Below, piece by piece: positions 26,801 to 34,151 of a stretch of 64,000 bases of DNA (its first letter is position 1; every line of letters begins with the position of its first letter). The DNA lies in NCBI GenBank assembly GCA_902792435.1, contig CADAZN010000015.1:109172-173171 (forward strand), in the 5' to 3' direction. A program made the position numbers and the translations under genes. This DNA comes from an uncultured Bacteroidales bacterium. GTDB lineage: Bacteria > Bacteroidota > Bacteroidia > Bacteroidales > Muribaculaceae. The notes under the pieces were generated by a model. The model did no database searches and was not told the DNA's origin. It saw only the letters and a program-made list of their open reading frames with translations.

Positions 26801-27157
26801 AATCATCTTAAGCGAACTGGGCAAATTCACTGTAATCAAGCTGGTGCATCCTTCAAATGCATTGGGATTAATGTAAACCACACCATAGTTAATTCTCACA
26901 GATACAATGTTGGTCTTGCCCCAAAATGCATAGTCATTGATTCCCACCACTCGATGGAGGGTACCTCCATAGGACACTGCCGACGGGATATATAGATATG
27001 GCTGGTTTTCTCCCGTTGAGCTCAAACCGTAAACATAGAGTTTTGTGTCATAGAACCTATATTCAAAGTCACCTGAAGTGAACGATTGTGCCCTGCTGCC
27101 CAATGCTGTGAGCACCAAGAGCATGACAGCAAAGATTTTGAGTAATTTTGTCTTCAT
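23813..27157 (-). CDS. Large secreted BspA-like leucine-rich-repeat protein with dockerin-type tail
   Basis: 1114 residues. Signal peptide 1-23. Most of the chain is irregular LRR_5 (BspA/TpLRR) repeats with the repeated phrases INDYAFWGKTNIVSVRI, AFEGCTSLITVNLPSSLKMI, IGDDAFNNRT and IGQSAFRNC, in several blocks separated by spacer domains (AYDYPNN..., AYDFAYYNN...). The C-terminal 56 residues carry two dockerin-like calcium loops, GDVNGDGQVTAADVTALYDY and NGDQNGDGNITAADITAVYD. BspA proteins bind host matrix or polysaccharide at the surface; binding partner here is unknown. Its promoter is at 27292-27323 and it is probably transcribed alone. The same tail is seen on the protein at 31708. Confidence 0.9.
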   Translation of the reverse strand: MKTKLLKIFAVMLLVLTALGSRAQSFTSGDFEYRFYDTKLYVYGLSSTGENQPYLYIPSAVSYGGTLHRVVGINDYAFWGKTNIVSVRINYGVVYINPNAFEGCTSLITVNLPSSLKMIMNNAFKGCTALRNVYYSGFSFPQGSVSTSAFPNNSSMSLYIPYQSLKTPAEYKARPEYSNFTNVVNSVYAYDFSMGDGGFYCIGWPDNDGPSTVRSATLTGFYISSTATQYKPTSATYTSYNLKFSIDTIGANAFQAQSTLTSIDLTNASNLKYFDSQDKNKGIQYVTELILPKSSFGYSALSFLHFDSLEEFKLASGSTTFSIYEGCLYNYNKTTLIKVPNAKVGMMSYPSSLKTVWNWSHCNCEKITHAMLPYGVTSINTGAFYNTPLLDYVRIPSSVTSLSNDRVFQGTKSNNWIYCNMDNPPTVTASGYFGNNSNMNLYIPYNKESTYASAGWTGFKDVNPNGRQAYDYPNNTSTLCYSVTSNNTVTGADGITYSGRARLVCNGITSNDDAPSTITIPPSVTISGKEYVINKIGDDAFNNRTTTNFSVKGCVNVDTIGEYAFDGQAITSYHFTHNLKNILNRAFYGAGLTGTVALPYGLVKLGSLAFGNGKYSRIIVPSSINSINGYFCYGTSTLTELVLNLKSSSFYNFSGWNLTDVPSTCRILVPTGVVNQYKQNINFSSRANYIYAGAYDFAYYNNYGTGKWYMTILSTTPVTFNNTTYAGKAKYVYHPNIQDATTGGNYGFSISEEDRTDPNDLRKYLITEIGDSLLYGSKYTGGYLPAGVTRIGQSAFRNCQFAANPLFLPEGLTFIGHDAFYESKIGGELIIPTTVTTLESYSLCATTLNSILFPDKPMPNMGQSVWSQFINYGVYVPNHRAPEYLAKANSWGTSYGDKLAVWIMPDAPTQMFSSVVPVDFSGTAVKAYYASAYNKNNTGKELTMTQVSKIPARTGVLLTNLQANSRQRFDRPSGSVTAPSTNYLVGTPDTWVDISEEEVGYAWFSATSGPNSQRFVRPTTATNSTLGKAYLKLTPSEASGKPQVFTNLFPGSGSGGGIPGDVNGDGQVTAADVTALYDYLLNNDSSHIVNGDQNGDGNITAADITAVYDVLLSN

Positions 27158-27291
27158 AATAATGATATTTTTATGTTAGTAATTGATTCTGAATAACTTC
27201 AAGCAAACTACATAGCAACCTTGACCATTCTTGACAAGTGAATAAAAAAGGGCTTGTTTACAAATCAACAAGAAAAAGTTTAATCGTGCTA

Positions 27292-27323
27292 CAAATATAT
27301 TGTTTTTTTACATAAAAAACAAA
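27292..27323 (-). promoter_or_regulatory. Promoter of the LRR/dockerin gene
   Basis: TTTG (27323-27320), 20 bases, TATATTTG (27299-27292). The leader is about 130 bases. Confidence 0.75.
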
Positions 27324-27419
27324 AGAAATGTTTGTTTTGTTACATGATGTTCATTCAATTAATAACCTCCATAGGTTATAGGTGTGAATAGTAATAGAAC
27401 AAATTGATCGGCAATTATG

Positions 27420-27462
27420 AAAAAGAAACCTGCGCGGCTTCATGATAGCCGCGCAGGTTGTT
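27420..27462 (-). terminator. Terminator of the outer-membrane barrel gene
   Basis: AACCTGCGCGGC and GCCGCGCAGGTT form a 12-bp stem; on the minus strand it is followed by TTTCTTTTTC. Confidence 0.9.
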
Positions 27463-27485
27463 TCGTTATAAGACAAGGTTGAGTT

Positions 27486-28040
27486 TTAGAAACGATAGCC
27501 GATGGCGATTTGAGCGTTGCCATTCTTTTGCTTGTGCCCCACCTTGAAGGCATTAGTTACGCCCAAAGTGTAACGGGCCTGCACAAACACATCACTGGCG
27601 ATGTTGTAGGTAGCTCCCAGTCCAACCCCAAAGTCAATATCCTTGGCATAGTTGATATCTTGAGCTTTTCCACCTTTGGGTGTGTATTTACTATAAACAT
27701 TAATTCCGAGTTGCGGCCCTAAATCAATGCTGAATGCCGGAACTACATAGAATTTGAGCATCACTGGGATATTAATGTAATTCACATGAATAGTGTTGTC
27801 GCCACTCTTTCCACCTTGTGCCGCAAACACCACCTCTGGAGCAACTGCAAACAGGTCGTTAAACCTATACTCAGCAAAGAGTCCAGCTTGATAACCAAAG
27901 GTGACACCATGGTCTACGCCTTCACCCCAGAAGTGAGTGAGGTCAACTCCAATCTTGGGGCCAAATGTAAATTTCTTTTGCGCCATTGCTGCACCTGCAG
28001 TCAATAACACGCACATTAATGCAATAACAATTTTTTTCAT
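27486..28040 (-). CDS. Outer-membrane beta-barrel protein (PorT-like/OMP_b-brl)
   Basis: 184 residues. Signal peptide 1-20 (MKKIVIALMCVLLTAGAAMA), then alternating polar/non-polar strands typical of an eight-stranded barrel: FTFGPKIGVDLTHFWG, VTFGYQAGLFAEYRF, VGLGATYNIASDVFVQARYT, ending in an aromatic residue (AIGYRF) as outer-membrane proteins require for BAM recognition. Role unknown. Monocistronic. Confidence 0.85.
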   Translation of the reverse strand: MKKIVIALMCVLLTAGAAMAQKKFTFGPKIGVDLTHFWGEGVDHGVTFGYQAGLFAEYRFNDLFAVAPEVVFAAQGGKSGDNTIHVNYINIPVMLKFYVVPAFSIDLGPQLGINVYSKYTPKGGKAQDINYAKDIDFGVGLGATYNIASDVFVQARYTLGVTNAFKVGHKQKNGNAQIAIGYRF

Positions 28041-28070
28041 AACAATTTTCGATTTTATGTTAATAGTCTA

Positions 28071-28099
28071 CAAATATAGGCATTTATGTCGGTATTCAA
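28071..28099 (-). promoter_or_regulatory. Promoter of the barrel gene
   Basis: TTG (28099-28097), 18 bases, TATATTTG (28078-28071). Confidence 0.6.
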
Positions 28100-28110
28100 T
28101 CAATTAATCA

Positions 28111-28170
28111 CAAAAAAAACATCAAATTAAAGGGATTGACGGGCGATTTGTCCCGAAAATCCCTTTAATG
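28111..28170 (-). terminator. Terminator of the ABC exporter operon
   Basis: ATTAAAGGGATT and AATCCCTTTAAT pair across a 20-base loop that itself contains GGGC/GTCC pairing; a run of eight T follows on the minus strand. Confidence 0.75.
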
Positions 28171-28188
28171 CTTGTTATTTAAGACATC

Positions 28189-29514
28189 TTATTTAATCCA
28201 TCGGAGCACTTCCTTGAACGAGCGCTTCTTGCCGTAGAGCAGGATGCCAGTGCGGTAGATGCGCGATGAAATCCAGATGCATCCCAGGGCTGTGGCATAG
28301 AGCAGCACGATGCTCAGTAGCAGCTGCCACCAGGGCACGTCGAAGGGCAGGCGCACCATCATAACCACTGGTGAGGTGAACGGGATAATCGAGCACCACA
28401 CCGCCATTGGGCCGCTGGGGTTCTCGATGCAAGCGATGCCAGCATAGAGGGCCACCATCATGATAATAATAATGGGCAGGGTGAACTGCGAACTGTCGCT
28501 TGCCTGATCGACTGCCGAGCCAAAACCAGCAAATAGCGATGCATAAAGCAGATAGCCGCCAATGAAATAGAGCACGAAGTTACCCAAGAGCGACAACCAG
28601 TTGATGCTTGCTAGCGCAGTCATAATATCATGCAAAGCACCGCTTGCCATGTCGGTTCCGCCAGACAAGTTCATACCAGCTGTGATGGCCTCAGGATTGG
28701 TGGCTGCTATTGTTCCGCCAGCTACCAGGCCGAGCACGATATAGCCAATGCCCAGCAGCACTGCCCAAATGGCGAACTGTGTCAATCCCACGAGTCCCAC
28801 GCCAATGATTTTTCCCATCATCAGCTCCATGGGCTTGCAACTGCTCACTATCACCTCGACAATGCGATTGGTTTTCTCCTCGACCACGCTGTTCATAATC
28901 ATAGCGCCATAGGAAAGGACGAAGGTGTAGATAAAGAACGATAGCACCATACCTAGAATTGAAGCAAACTGTGCACTTTGCTCCTGCTCGTCGCCTTTCT
29001 CATCCCACTTGATGCTCTTGACCTCGGCATTCACCTGTGACTGCTTGATTTTCGACTCCAAGTCGGGATCGTTGAACGAGGCAATCTTGGCTCGCGCTAA
29101 AGTGTCGTTTAAGCACCTGGTTAGCATGCTGATAGTGCCCTGGTCGATTGTGTTCTCACTATAGATGGTGGCTTGCTGGTTGTCGAGCACATCGGCGGGA
29201 ATAACAATCACCGCATCGATGCTCTCACCGGCATTCTTGTAAAACTCATGGGCATTAAATGCCTTGTCGCCTTGCATAATCATAAAGCGGTAGTTGGGCG
29301 AGTTTTTAAATGCGTTGCCATAGTTGCCGCTCTCGTCGATTACTGCGATGCGTGTGACGCTGGTGTCGGCACTGCTGTTGATATAGGCCATCAGCACAGG
29401 AATGCTCCCCACAATGAGAATGAGGAACGGGATGAGTAAAGTCATGATAATGAATGACTTCTTGCCCACCATCGTCATGTATTCATGCTGTATTATCAGT
29501 TTCAGTTTATTCAT
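28189..29514 (-). CDS. ABC-2 type exporter permease (NatB-like)
   Basis: 441 residues. A first membrane segment at about 21-41 (FIIMTLLIPFLILIVGSIPV) is followed by a roughly 140-residue external loop. Five or six further segments follow from about 195, including FIYTFVLSYGAMIMNSVVEEKTNRIVEVIVSS, the characteristic E-E-K-x-x-R-I-x-E motif of NatB/ABC-2 exporters. It pairs with the ATPase gene 99 bases upstream. Na+ export is one known role for relatives but the substrate is not determinable. Confidence 0.9.
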   Translation of the reverse strand: MNKLKLIIQHEYMTMVGKKSFIIMTLLIPFLILIVGSIPVLMAYINSSADTSVTRIAVIDESGNYGNAFKNSPNYRFMIMQGDKAFNAHEFYKNAGESIDAVIVIPADVLDNQQATIYSENTIDQGTISMLTRCLNDTLARAKIASFNDPDLESKIKQSQVNAEVKSIKWDEKGDEQEQSAQFASILGMVLSFFIYTFVLSYGAMIMNSVVEEKTNRIVEVIVSSCKPMELMMGKIIGVGLVGLTQFAIWAVLLGIGYIVLGLVAGGTIAATNPEAITAGMNLSGGTDMASGALHDIMTALASINWLSLLGNFVLYFIGGYLLYASLFAGFGSAVDQASDSSQFTLPIIIIMMVALYAGIACIENPSGPMAVWCSIIPFTSPVVMMVRLPFDVPWWQLLLSIVLLYATALGCIWISSRIYRTGILLYGKKRSFKEVLRWIK

Positions 29515-29613
29515 TGGTTCGTTTTTTCGTTTATAGTTTATCGTTTATGGAAGAAAGAGATTGACTATTTGCAGAAGAGTTGTACAGAAGTTTCTCCACT
29601 TTCCTCTTCCCTC

Positions 29614-30516
29614 TTAACACTTACCCTGCACTGTATCGATGAAGATTTCGTTCATGCTTGGCAGTTGCTCAGTGATGCCAGTCAGGGTGTAATTCTCGTT
29701 AAGCCAAGTGATGGTATCGCGCAGATTTGCGCCAGGGCACAGCTTGATGAGAGAGCCTTCATGCTCTTGACTGGGCACCACTTCAAAGAGCTGCTCGTGC
29801 GTCTCAATTTTTTTGCCATTGGCCACGTTCACCACAAAGAGGTTCTTCTTGTGTTGCTGCTTGATGTCGGCAACATTTCCCTCAAGAACAACGCGTGAAT
29901 GGTTGATAAGAGTTATTTTCTCGCATATCTCTTCGACCGATGCCATGTTGTGGGTCGAGAACAGGATGGTTGAACCCTCGTTGCGCAACTGGATGATTTC
30001 GCGCTTGAGCTGCTCGGCGTTCACTGGGTCGAAACCCGAGAACGGCTCGTCGAAAATGAGCAGCTGAGGGCGATGAATCACCGTGGTGATGAACTGCACC
30101 TTTTGCTGCATACCTTTCGAGAGCTCTTCCACCTTGCGGTTGCGCCACTCGGTGAGGTCAAATCGCTTGAGCCATTTCTCCATCTCGGTGATAGCCAAAG
30201 GTTTGGGCATACCCTTGAGCCGAGCCAAATACACTATTTGATCGGCAACTTTGATTTTCTTATACAGGCCTCGCTCCTCGGGCAGGTAGCCAATGTTGGC
30301 AATGTCTTTGTCTTTCAGTGGTTGGCCATTAATCATAACAGTGCCACTGTCGGGGCGGGTGATGCGGTTGATGATGCGAATGAGTGTGGTCTTGCCTGCC
30401 CCATTAGGCCCCAGCAAGCCATAGATGCACCCTTGCGGAACATGCAAGTCAACATGATCAAGTGCAAGGTGACCATCATACTGTTTCACCGCTTGGTTAA
30501 CGTCGATAAAATTCAT
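29614..30516 (-). CDS. ABC exporter ATP-binding protein (NatA-like)
   Basis: 300 residues. Walker A GPNGAGKTT is at about 36-44, signature VEELSKGMQQKV near 138 (the usual LSGGQ is LSKGM, normal in this subgroup), and Walker B LLIFDEPFSGFDP near 158. The D-loop and the switch His (FSTHNMASVEE) are present. A C-terminal extension from about 225 is the DUF4162-like domain of NatA-type ATPases. First gene of the exporter pair. Confidence 0.93.
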   Translation of the reverse strand: MNFIDVNQAVKQYDGHLALDHVDLHVPQGCIYGLLGPNGAGKTTLIRIINRITRPDSGTVMINGQPLKDKDIANIGYLPEERGLYKKIKVADQIVYLARLKGMPKPLAITEMEKWLKRFDLTEWRNRKVEELSKGMQQKVQFITTVIHRPQLLIFDEPFSGFDPVNAEQLKREIIQLRNEGSTILFSTHNMASVEEICEKITLINHSRVVLEGNVADIKQQHKKNLFVVNVANGKKIETHEQLFEVVPSQEHEGSLIKLCPGANLRDTITWLNENYTLTGITEQLPSMNEIFIDTVQGKC

Positions 30517-30703
30517 AATGGTTATTTAATTCAAGTTAGTTCTCTTTTTATTGCTCTTTTGTAGGTTAGACGCACAAATCTCAAAAAAACAACAGAAAAA
30601 TGGTGAAAAAATAGATTCCAAATGATTTTTTTGATTTGTTTCTAATCCTTAACCTCTAATATTCAAGTCTTAAAGAGATTTCAAAACTTAACTATTTTTG
30701 TGA

Positions 30704-30711
30704 CAAAGATA
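30704..30711 (-). promoter_or_regulatory. -7-like box upstream of the ABC exporter
   Basis: TATCTTTG on the minus strand, about 190 bases before the ATPase start. No -33 box at the right spacing, so the call is weak. Confidence 0.35.
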
Positions 30712-30814
30712 ATCAAAATTACACAAAACGAGTAGTGTCAGTTGTTTTTTTAGTAATTTTGGATAAAATAGGCGGCGTTTCGGCATAAAAAAATAAACAA
30801 TCTGCGTTTTTTAT

Positions 30815-30845
30815 TTTGTTCTGCTCTCAACTTGCACTATTTTTG
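30815..30845 (+). promoter_or_regulatory. Upstream copy of duplicated promoter
   Basis: TTTG (30815-30818), 19 bases, TATTTTTG (30838-30845). A transcript from here would have an 85-90-base leader. Confidence 0.8.
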
Positions 30846-30897
30846 GATAAAATAGGCGGCGTTTCGGCATAAAAAATAAACAAACTGCGTTTTTTAT

Positions 30898-30928
30898 TTT
30901 GTTCTGCTCTCAACTTGCACTATTTTTG
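30898..30928 (+). promoter_or_regulatory. Downstream copy of duplicated promoter
   Basis: TTTG (30898-30901), 19 bases, TATTTTTG (30921-30928). The expected start of transcription is within a few bases of the ATG at 30936, so the mRNA would be leaderless or nearly so. Confidence 0.8.
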
Positions 30929-30935
30929 CACACAA

Positions 30936-31565
30936 ATGTTCACATTCACGTTCTTCATAGGGCTCATGTCGCAGCTGTGCTATGGTGCTAGGCAGCTGGT
31001 GCAGTGGATTATGACCGAGCGGCTCAAGCGTGTGGTCTCGCCCACTGGCTACTGGGCATTCAGCTTGGCTGGTTGCTGCTTCATGCTCACTTATGGCTGG
31101 CTGCGTGAGGACATTGTCATCCTCGTGGGGCAGATGCTCTCGTTTTATGTCTACGTCCTAAACCTCGATTATAAAGGAGCTTGGCGTCGCATACCGCTGC
31201 CCATAAGAATTGTGCTCTACTGCGTACCTGTTATAGCACTCATAGCCACCGCCATGAATGCTCCGCACCTTGTTGACCGCTTCATCCATAACCCCGACAT
31301 ACCGCTGTGGCTGATGATTTATGGCACATGTGCCCAGCTTGTTTTCCTCTCGCGCTATGCCTATCAAGTTGCCTACTCGGTAAAGCGCCACGAATCGTGC
31401 CTGCCGCCAGTGTTCTGGCTCATCAGCATAATTGGTGCATCGCTTACACTTGTCTACGGCATAATCCGTCTAGATCCAATCCTTATGCTCGGCCAAAGCA
31501 TCTCAATCCTTATCTTTTCTAGAAACCTGTGGGTGGGATGGCGATATTCGAAGAACCAAGATTAA
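30936..31565 (+). CDS. LAB_N (lipid A biosynthesis N-terminal-type) membrane protein
   Basis: 209 residues with about six membrane segments. It contains two copies of the LAB_N module: FIGLMSQLCYGARQLVQWIM with SPTGYWAFSLAGCCFMLTYG, and AQLVFLSRYAYQVAYSVKRH with PPVFWLISIIGASLTLVYG. This domain is known from the N terminus of some lipid-A-disaccharide synthases and as stand-alone proteins. No glycosyltransferase is adjacent here. The start at 30936 is required to keep the first module complete, which makes the strong promoter at 30898-30928 almost leaderless. Probably an inner-membrane protein for lipid or glycan modification. Confidence 0.85.
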   Translation: MFTFTFFIGLMSQLCYGARQLVQWIMTERLKRVVSPTGYWAFSLAGCCFMLTYGWLREDIVILVGQMLSFYVYVLNLDYKGAWRRIPLPIRIVLYCVPVIALIATAMNAPHLVDRFIHNPDIPLWLMIYGTCAQLVFLSRYAYQVAYSVKRHESCLPPVFWLISIIGASLTLVYGIIRLDPILMLGQSISILIFSRNLWVGWRYSKNQD

Positions 31566-31630
31566 CAATATACAAAAAATAATTTTTGAACTTTTTTGGC
31601 TTTTCTTACTCATTATTTCAAAATAATGAC

Positions 31631-31638
31631 TACCTTTG
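31631..31638 (+). promoter_or_regulatory. -7 box for the secreted dockerin protein gene
   Basis: TACCTTTG, 70 bases upstream of the start codon; no well-spaced TTG. Confidence 0.5.
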
Positions 31639-31707
31639 CCGTAAATATAAACCGACGCTAACTAAACAATTCATAGTATTTATTAACTTTTTAACTCTCA
31701 ACTTTTT

Positions 31708-33654
31708 ATGAAGAAAGTATTATCTCTCGTAATGTTGGCTCTGCTCTCAGTTGGCGCATGGGCAAGTGAGATTACTCTCAACACTAACAATGTTGACCTC
31801 TCTTGGACAGCAGTTGGCGATGACCAGACTACTACTTCTCAAGGCATTACCATCTATTATGCCAAAGCTGGCTCTAACACCCCAACTTCTCAGGGCTTGA
31901 CTGCCAATCACATTCGCTTCTACAAGAGCACTACCGTTAAGATTTCGGCTGCTAGCCCAATCACTAGCATTGCCTTTACTCCCGATGGCTCTTATGATGC
32001 AACAAACTTCCAACCAAATGTTGGTACTACTACATCTTCTGGCTGGACTGGCAACGCTTCGGAAGTGACCTTCACTATGGGCGCTCAGTATCGTTGCAAG
32101 AAGATGGTCATCACACTTGCTGACGGAAGTGTTTCAGCTCCCTACTTTACTCCTGCCGAGGGTACCTTCTATGGCCCCACCGAGGTGAAGATCAACGCTC
32201 AAGATGGCGCAACCATCAACTACACTCTTGATGGCAGCAATCCAACTACCAACAGTGCAGTTTACAGCGCTCCTTTCACCGTTTCACAAACTACTACTGT
32301 TAAGGCAATCGCTACTGTTGACGGCGTGAGCAGTGCTGTAGCAAGCGCTACTTACACCATCGAGACTGCTCCAACTGTTGCCAACATCGCAGCTTATGCA
32401 GCTCTTGCTGACAACTCAAACGCAGCTATCAGCAACCCAGTTGTTGTTACTTATGCTAACGGCCAGAACACCTACGTTAAGGATGCTACTGGTTTCCTCT
32501 GCATCTATGGCAATGAGCTTAGTGGTAAGTACAGCCAGGGCGATGTTATCCCTGCTGGCTTTGGTGGCTTGAAGACTACCTACAACAATGGTGCTGAGAT
32601 GCACTTCCCACTCTTCGGCTTTGTAGATGCAACCGAGACACAGTCTGTACAGCCCGATGAGGTAACTGTAGCAAACTTTGGCAACAGCCAGATGTGGCAG
32701 TATGTTGTTCTCAAGGGCGCTCAAATCACTTACCACAATGGCAAGTATCTGGGCTTCCGTGTTGACAACAGCACCGACTCAGTTGCTGGTTACAACCAGT
32801 TCAACCTCACATTGCCTGACCTTGATGCCACTTACGACATCTACGGTATCGTTACCAGCTATCAAGGCAACATTCAAATGTATCCAATTGAGTTCGTTGA
32901 CAACAACCCAACTACCGTTGGTAGCATCGCCGAGCTTCTCGCACTCGAGAGTGGCAAGAACGCAACTTTCACTACACCAGTAACTGCTGTTTACCACAGT
33001 GGCAAGCAACTCTACATCAAGGACGTTAATGATGATTTCATGCTTGTTTACGGCTCACTGAGCAACACCTACAACAATGGTGACGTGCTTAATGACATCG
33101 CTGGTAACTGGACAATTCACAATGGTTTGACCGAGATTATTCCTGTTGCAGCAACATTTGGAGAGGCAACTCCTGGCACTCCAGTAGAGCCTGAGACTCT
33201 CGCTATCGAGGAGATTAGCCAAGACTTGATTCACAGCTATCTGCGCATCGAGAATTGTACAATCACTGCAATTGAGGGTGACACTCGCAACTTCACTCTC
33301 GCCGATGAGACTGGCGACATGATTATGCGTCTGAACTTCAGTGAGGTTACTATTGGTGAGGACTTCGACTTCGACGCTGAATACAATGTTGAGGGCTTCC
33401 TCGCATTCTATAAGAGCGCTAATGGCGAGACTCAGCAACTCCAGTTCTATCCTAACCTCATTGAGAAGGTTGGTGGCGAGCAAGTACCCGGTGATGTTAA
33501 CGGTGACGGAACAGTTACCGCAGCCGATGTTACAATGCTCTACAACATCATCCTTAATGACAACTGGACTGGTGCAGTAAATGCTGACCAGAATGGCGAC
33601 GGCTCAGTTACCGCTGGTGACGTAACAGCTGTTTACAACATCTTGCTCCAATAA
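31708..33654 (+). CDS. Secreted multidomain protein with chitobiase-type Ig-like domain and dockerin tail
   Basis: 648 residues. Signal peptide 1-19. An N-terminal beta domain covers about 20-145. A chitobiase/beta-hexosaminidase C-terminal-type domain at about 150-215 has the sequence FTPAEGTFYGPTEVKINA and YTLDGSNPTT. Two OB-fold-like modules follow (about 225-400 and 405-520), sharing the phrases ATGFLCIYGNELSGKYSQGD and DFMLVYGSLSNTYNNGDV. A beta region follows, then a dockerin-like pair at 594-648 (GDVNGDGTVTAADVTMLYN, ADQNGDGSVTAGDVTAVYN). No catalytic domain is recognised; probably a surface adhesin or carbohydrate-binding scaffold. The protein at 44361 shares the first three kinds of module. 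Confidence 0.85.
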   Translation: MKKVLSLVMLALLSVGAWASEITLNTNNVDLSWTAVGDDQTTTSQGITIYYAKAGSNTPTSQGLTANHIRFYKSTTVKISAASPITSIAFTPDGSYDATNFQPNVGTTTSSGWTGNASEVTFTMGAQYRCKKMVITLADGSVSAPYFTPAEGTFYGPTEVKINAQDGATINYTLDGSNPTTNSAVYSAPFTVSQTTTVKAIATVDGVSSAVASATYTIETAPTVANIAAYAALADNSNAAISNPVVVTYANGQNTYVKDATGFLCIYGNELSGKYSQGDVIPAGFGGLKTTYNNGAEMHFPLFGFVDATETQSVQPDEVTVANFGNSQMWQYVVLKGAQITYHNGKYLGFRVDNSTDSVAGYNQFNLTLPDLDATYDIYGIVTSYQGNIQMYPIEFVDNNPTTVGSIAELLALESGKNATFTTPVTAVYHSGKQLYIKDVNDDFMLVYGSLSNTYNNGDVLNDIAGNWTIHNGLTEIIPVAATFGEATPGTPVEPETLAIEEISQDLIHSYLRIENCTITAIEGDTRNFTLADETGDMIMRLNFSEVTIGEDFDFDAEYNVEGFLAFYKSANGETQQLQFYPNLIEKVGGEQVPGDVNGDGTVTAADVTMLYNIILNDNWTGAVNADQNGDGSVTAGDVTAVYNILLQ

Positions 33655-33695
33655 GAGCAAATTAAGAGCAACAGTCACAACGACTGAAACCTAAA

Positions 33696-33728
33696 AAAGA
33701 GGCGAGCTTTTAGAGCTTGCCTCTTTTG
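33696..33728 (+). terminator. Terminator, copy A of a 45-base direct repeat
   Basis: AGAGGCGAGC and GCTTGCCTCT pair (one wobble) around TTTTAGA, with TTTTG following. The repeated segment covers 33696-33740 and recurs exactly at 34041-34085. Confidence 0.85.
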
Positions 33729-33857
33729 TGCTATAGGTGCCTTCTGTTTTTTGCAATGTTTTTATTTAAAAAATATTACTTGACAATCAGTTATTTACTT
33801 GTGGGGATTTGAAAAAAAGCGAGGCAAAAGCAGAGAAAATGGCTTACCTGTGCAACA

Positions 33858-34006
33858 ATGGGGACTATGAAGTTCCCCTACGGGGCACTTTTTCATTAGA
33901 TTCTACTTGGACCAAGCTGCGAGGGTCTTCGACCCTCTTGCATGGTCTTACTAATGAAGTCGGGTCTTCGACCCGCCTAGCATCTTCGATGCTCACGCAG
34001 CTATGG
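33858..34006. ncRNA. Hairpin-dense block, candidate structured RNA or mobile repeat
   Basis: Perfect stems with 3-base loops follow each other: CCCC-TAC-GGGG (33875-33885), GAGGGTC-TTC-GACCCTC (33921-33937), CGGGTC-TTC-GACCCG (33961-33975) and AGCATC-TTC-GATGCT (33979-33993). Two outer stems compete. CATTAG/CTAATG plus GGACCA/TGGTCT would enclose only the GAGGGTC hairpin. CCA-AGCTGCG (33912-33921) with CGCAGCT-A-TGG (33996-34006) would enclose all three TTC hairpins in a cloverleaf-like junction. The block lies between the two terminator copies. A short frame over it (33809-34081) has no protein-like features. Confidence 0.55.
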
Positions 34007-34040
34007 TTTCGTTTTGGCGTGTTCCATTGCGGAAAACAAG

Positions 34041-34085
34041 AAAGAGGCGAGCTTTTAGAGCTTGCCTCTTTTGTGCTATAGGTGC
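34041..34085 (-). terminator. Terminator, copy B of the 45-base direct repeat
   Basis: Identical to 33696-33740. It lies 67 bases past the stop of the minus-strand phosphatase gene; read on that strand the stem is followed by TTTCTTG. Confidence 0.7.
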
Positions 34086-34151
34086 TTTGGTTATATGTGC
34101 CTCGCGTGTGTGTTTTGCCTATGAGTTCTTGCCTCGTCTTGCTTGTAATGA

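Larger units (their letters stand above)
30757..30928 (+). repeat. Tandem duplication (about 84 bases, two copies) carrying a promoter
   Basis: The block beginning TTTTGGATAAAATAGGCGGC is repeated in full, with ggataa at 30761 and again at 30845. The copies differ by one A and one T/A change. Each holds a complete promoter. The second copy ends at the -7 box right before the start codon of the next gene. Confidence 0.95.

Noticed and set aside
33809-34081. Frame of 90 codons over the hairpin block
   Set aside because: Overlaps the stems and the right-hand terminator copy; product has no domain, signal or composition bias of a protein.
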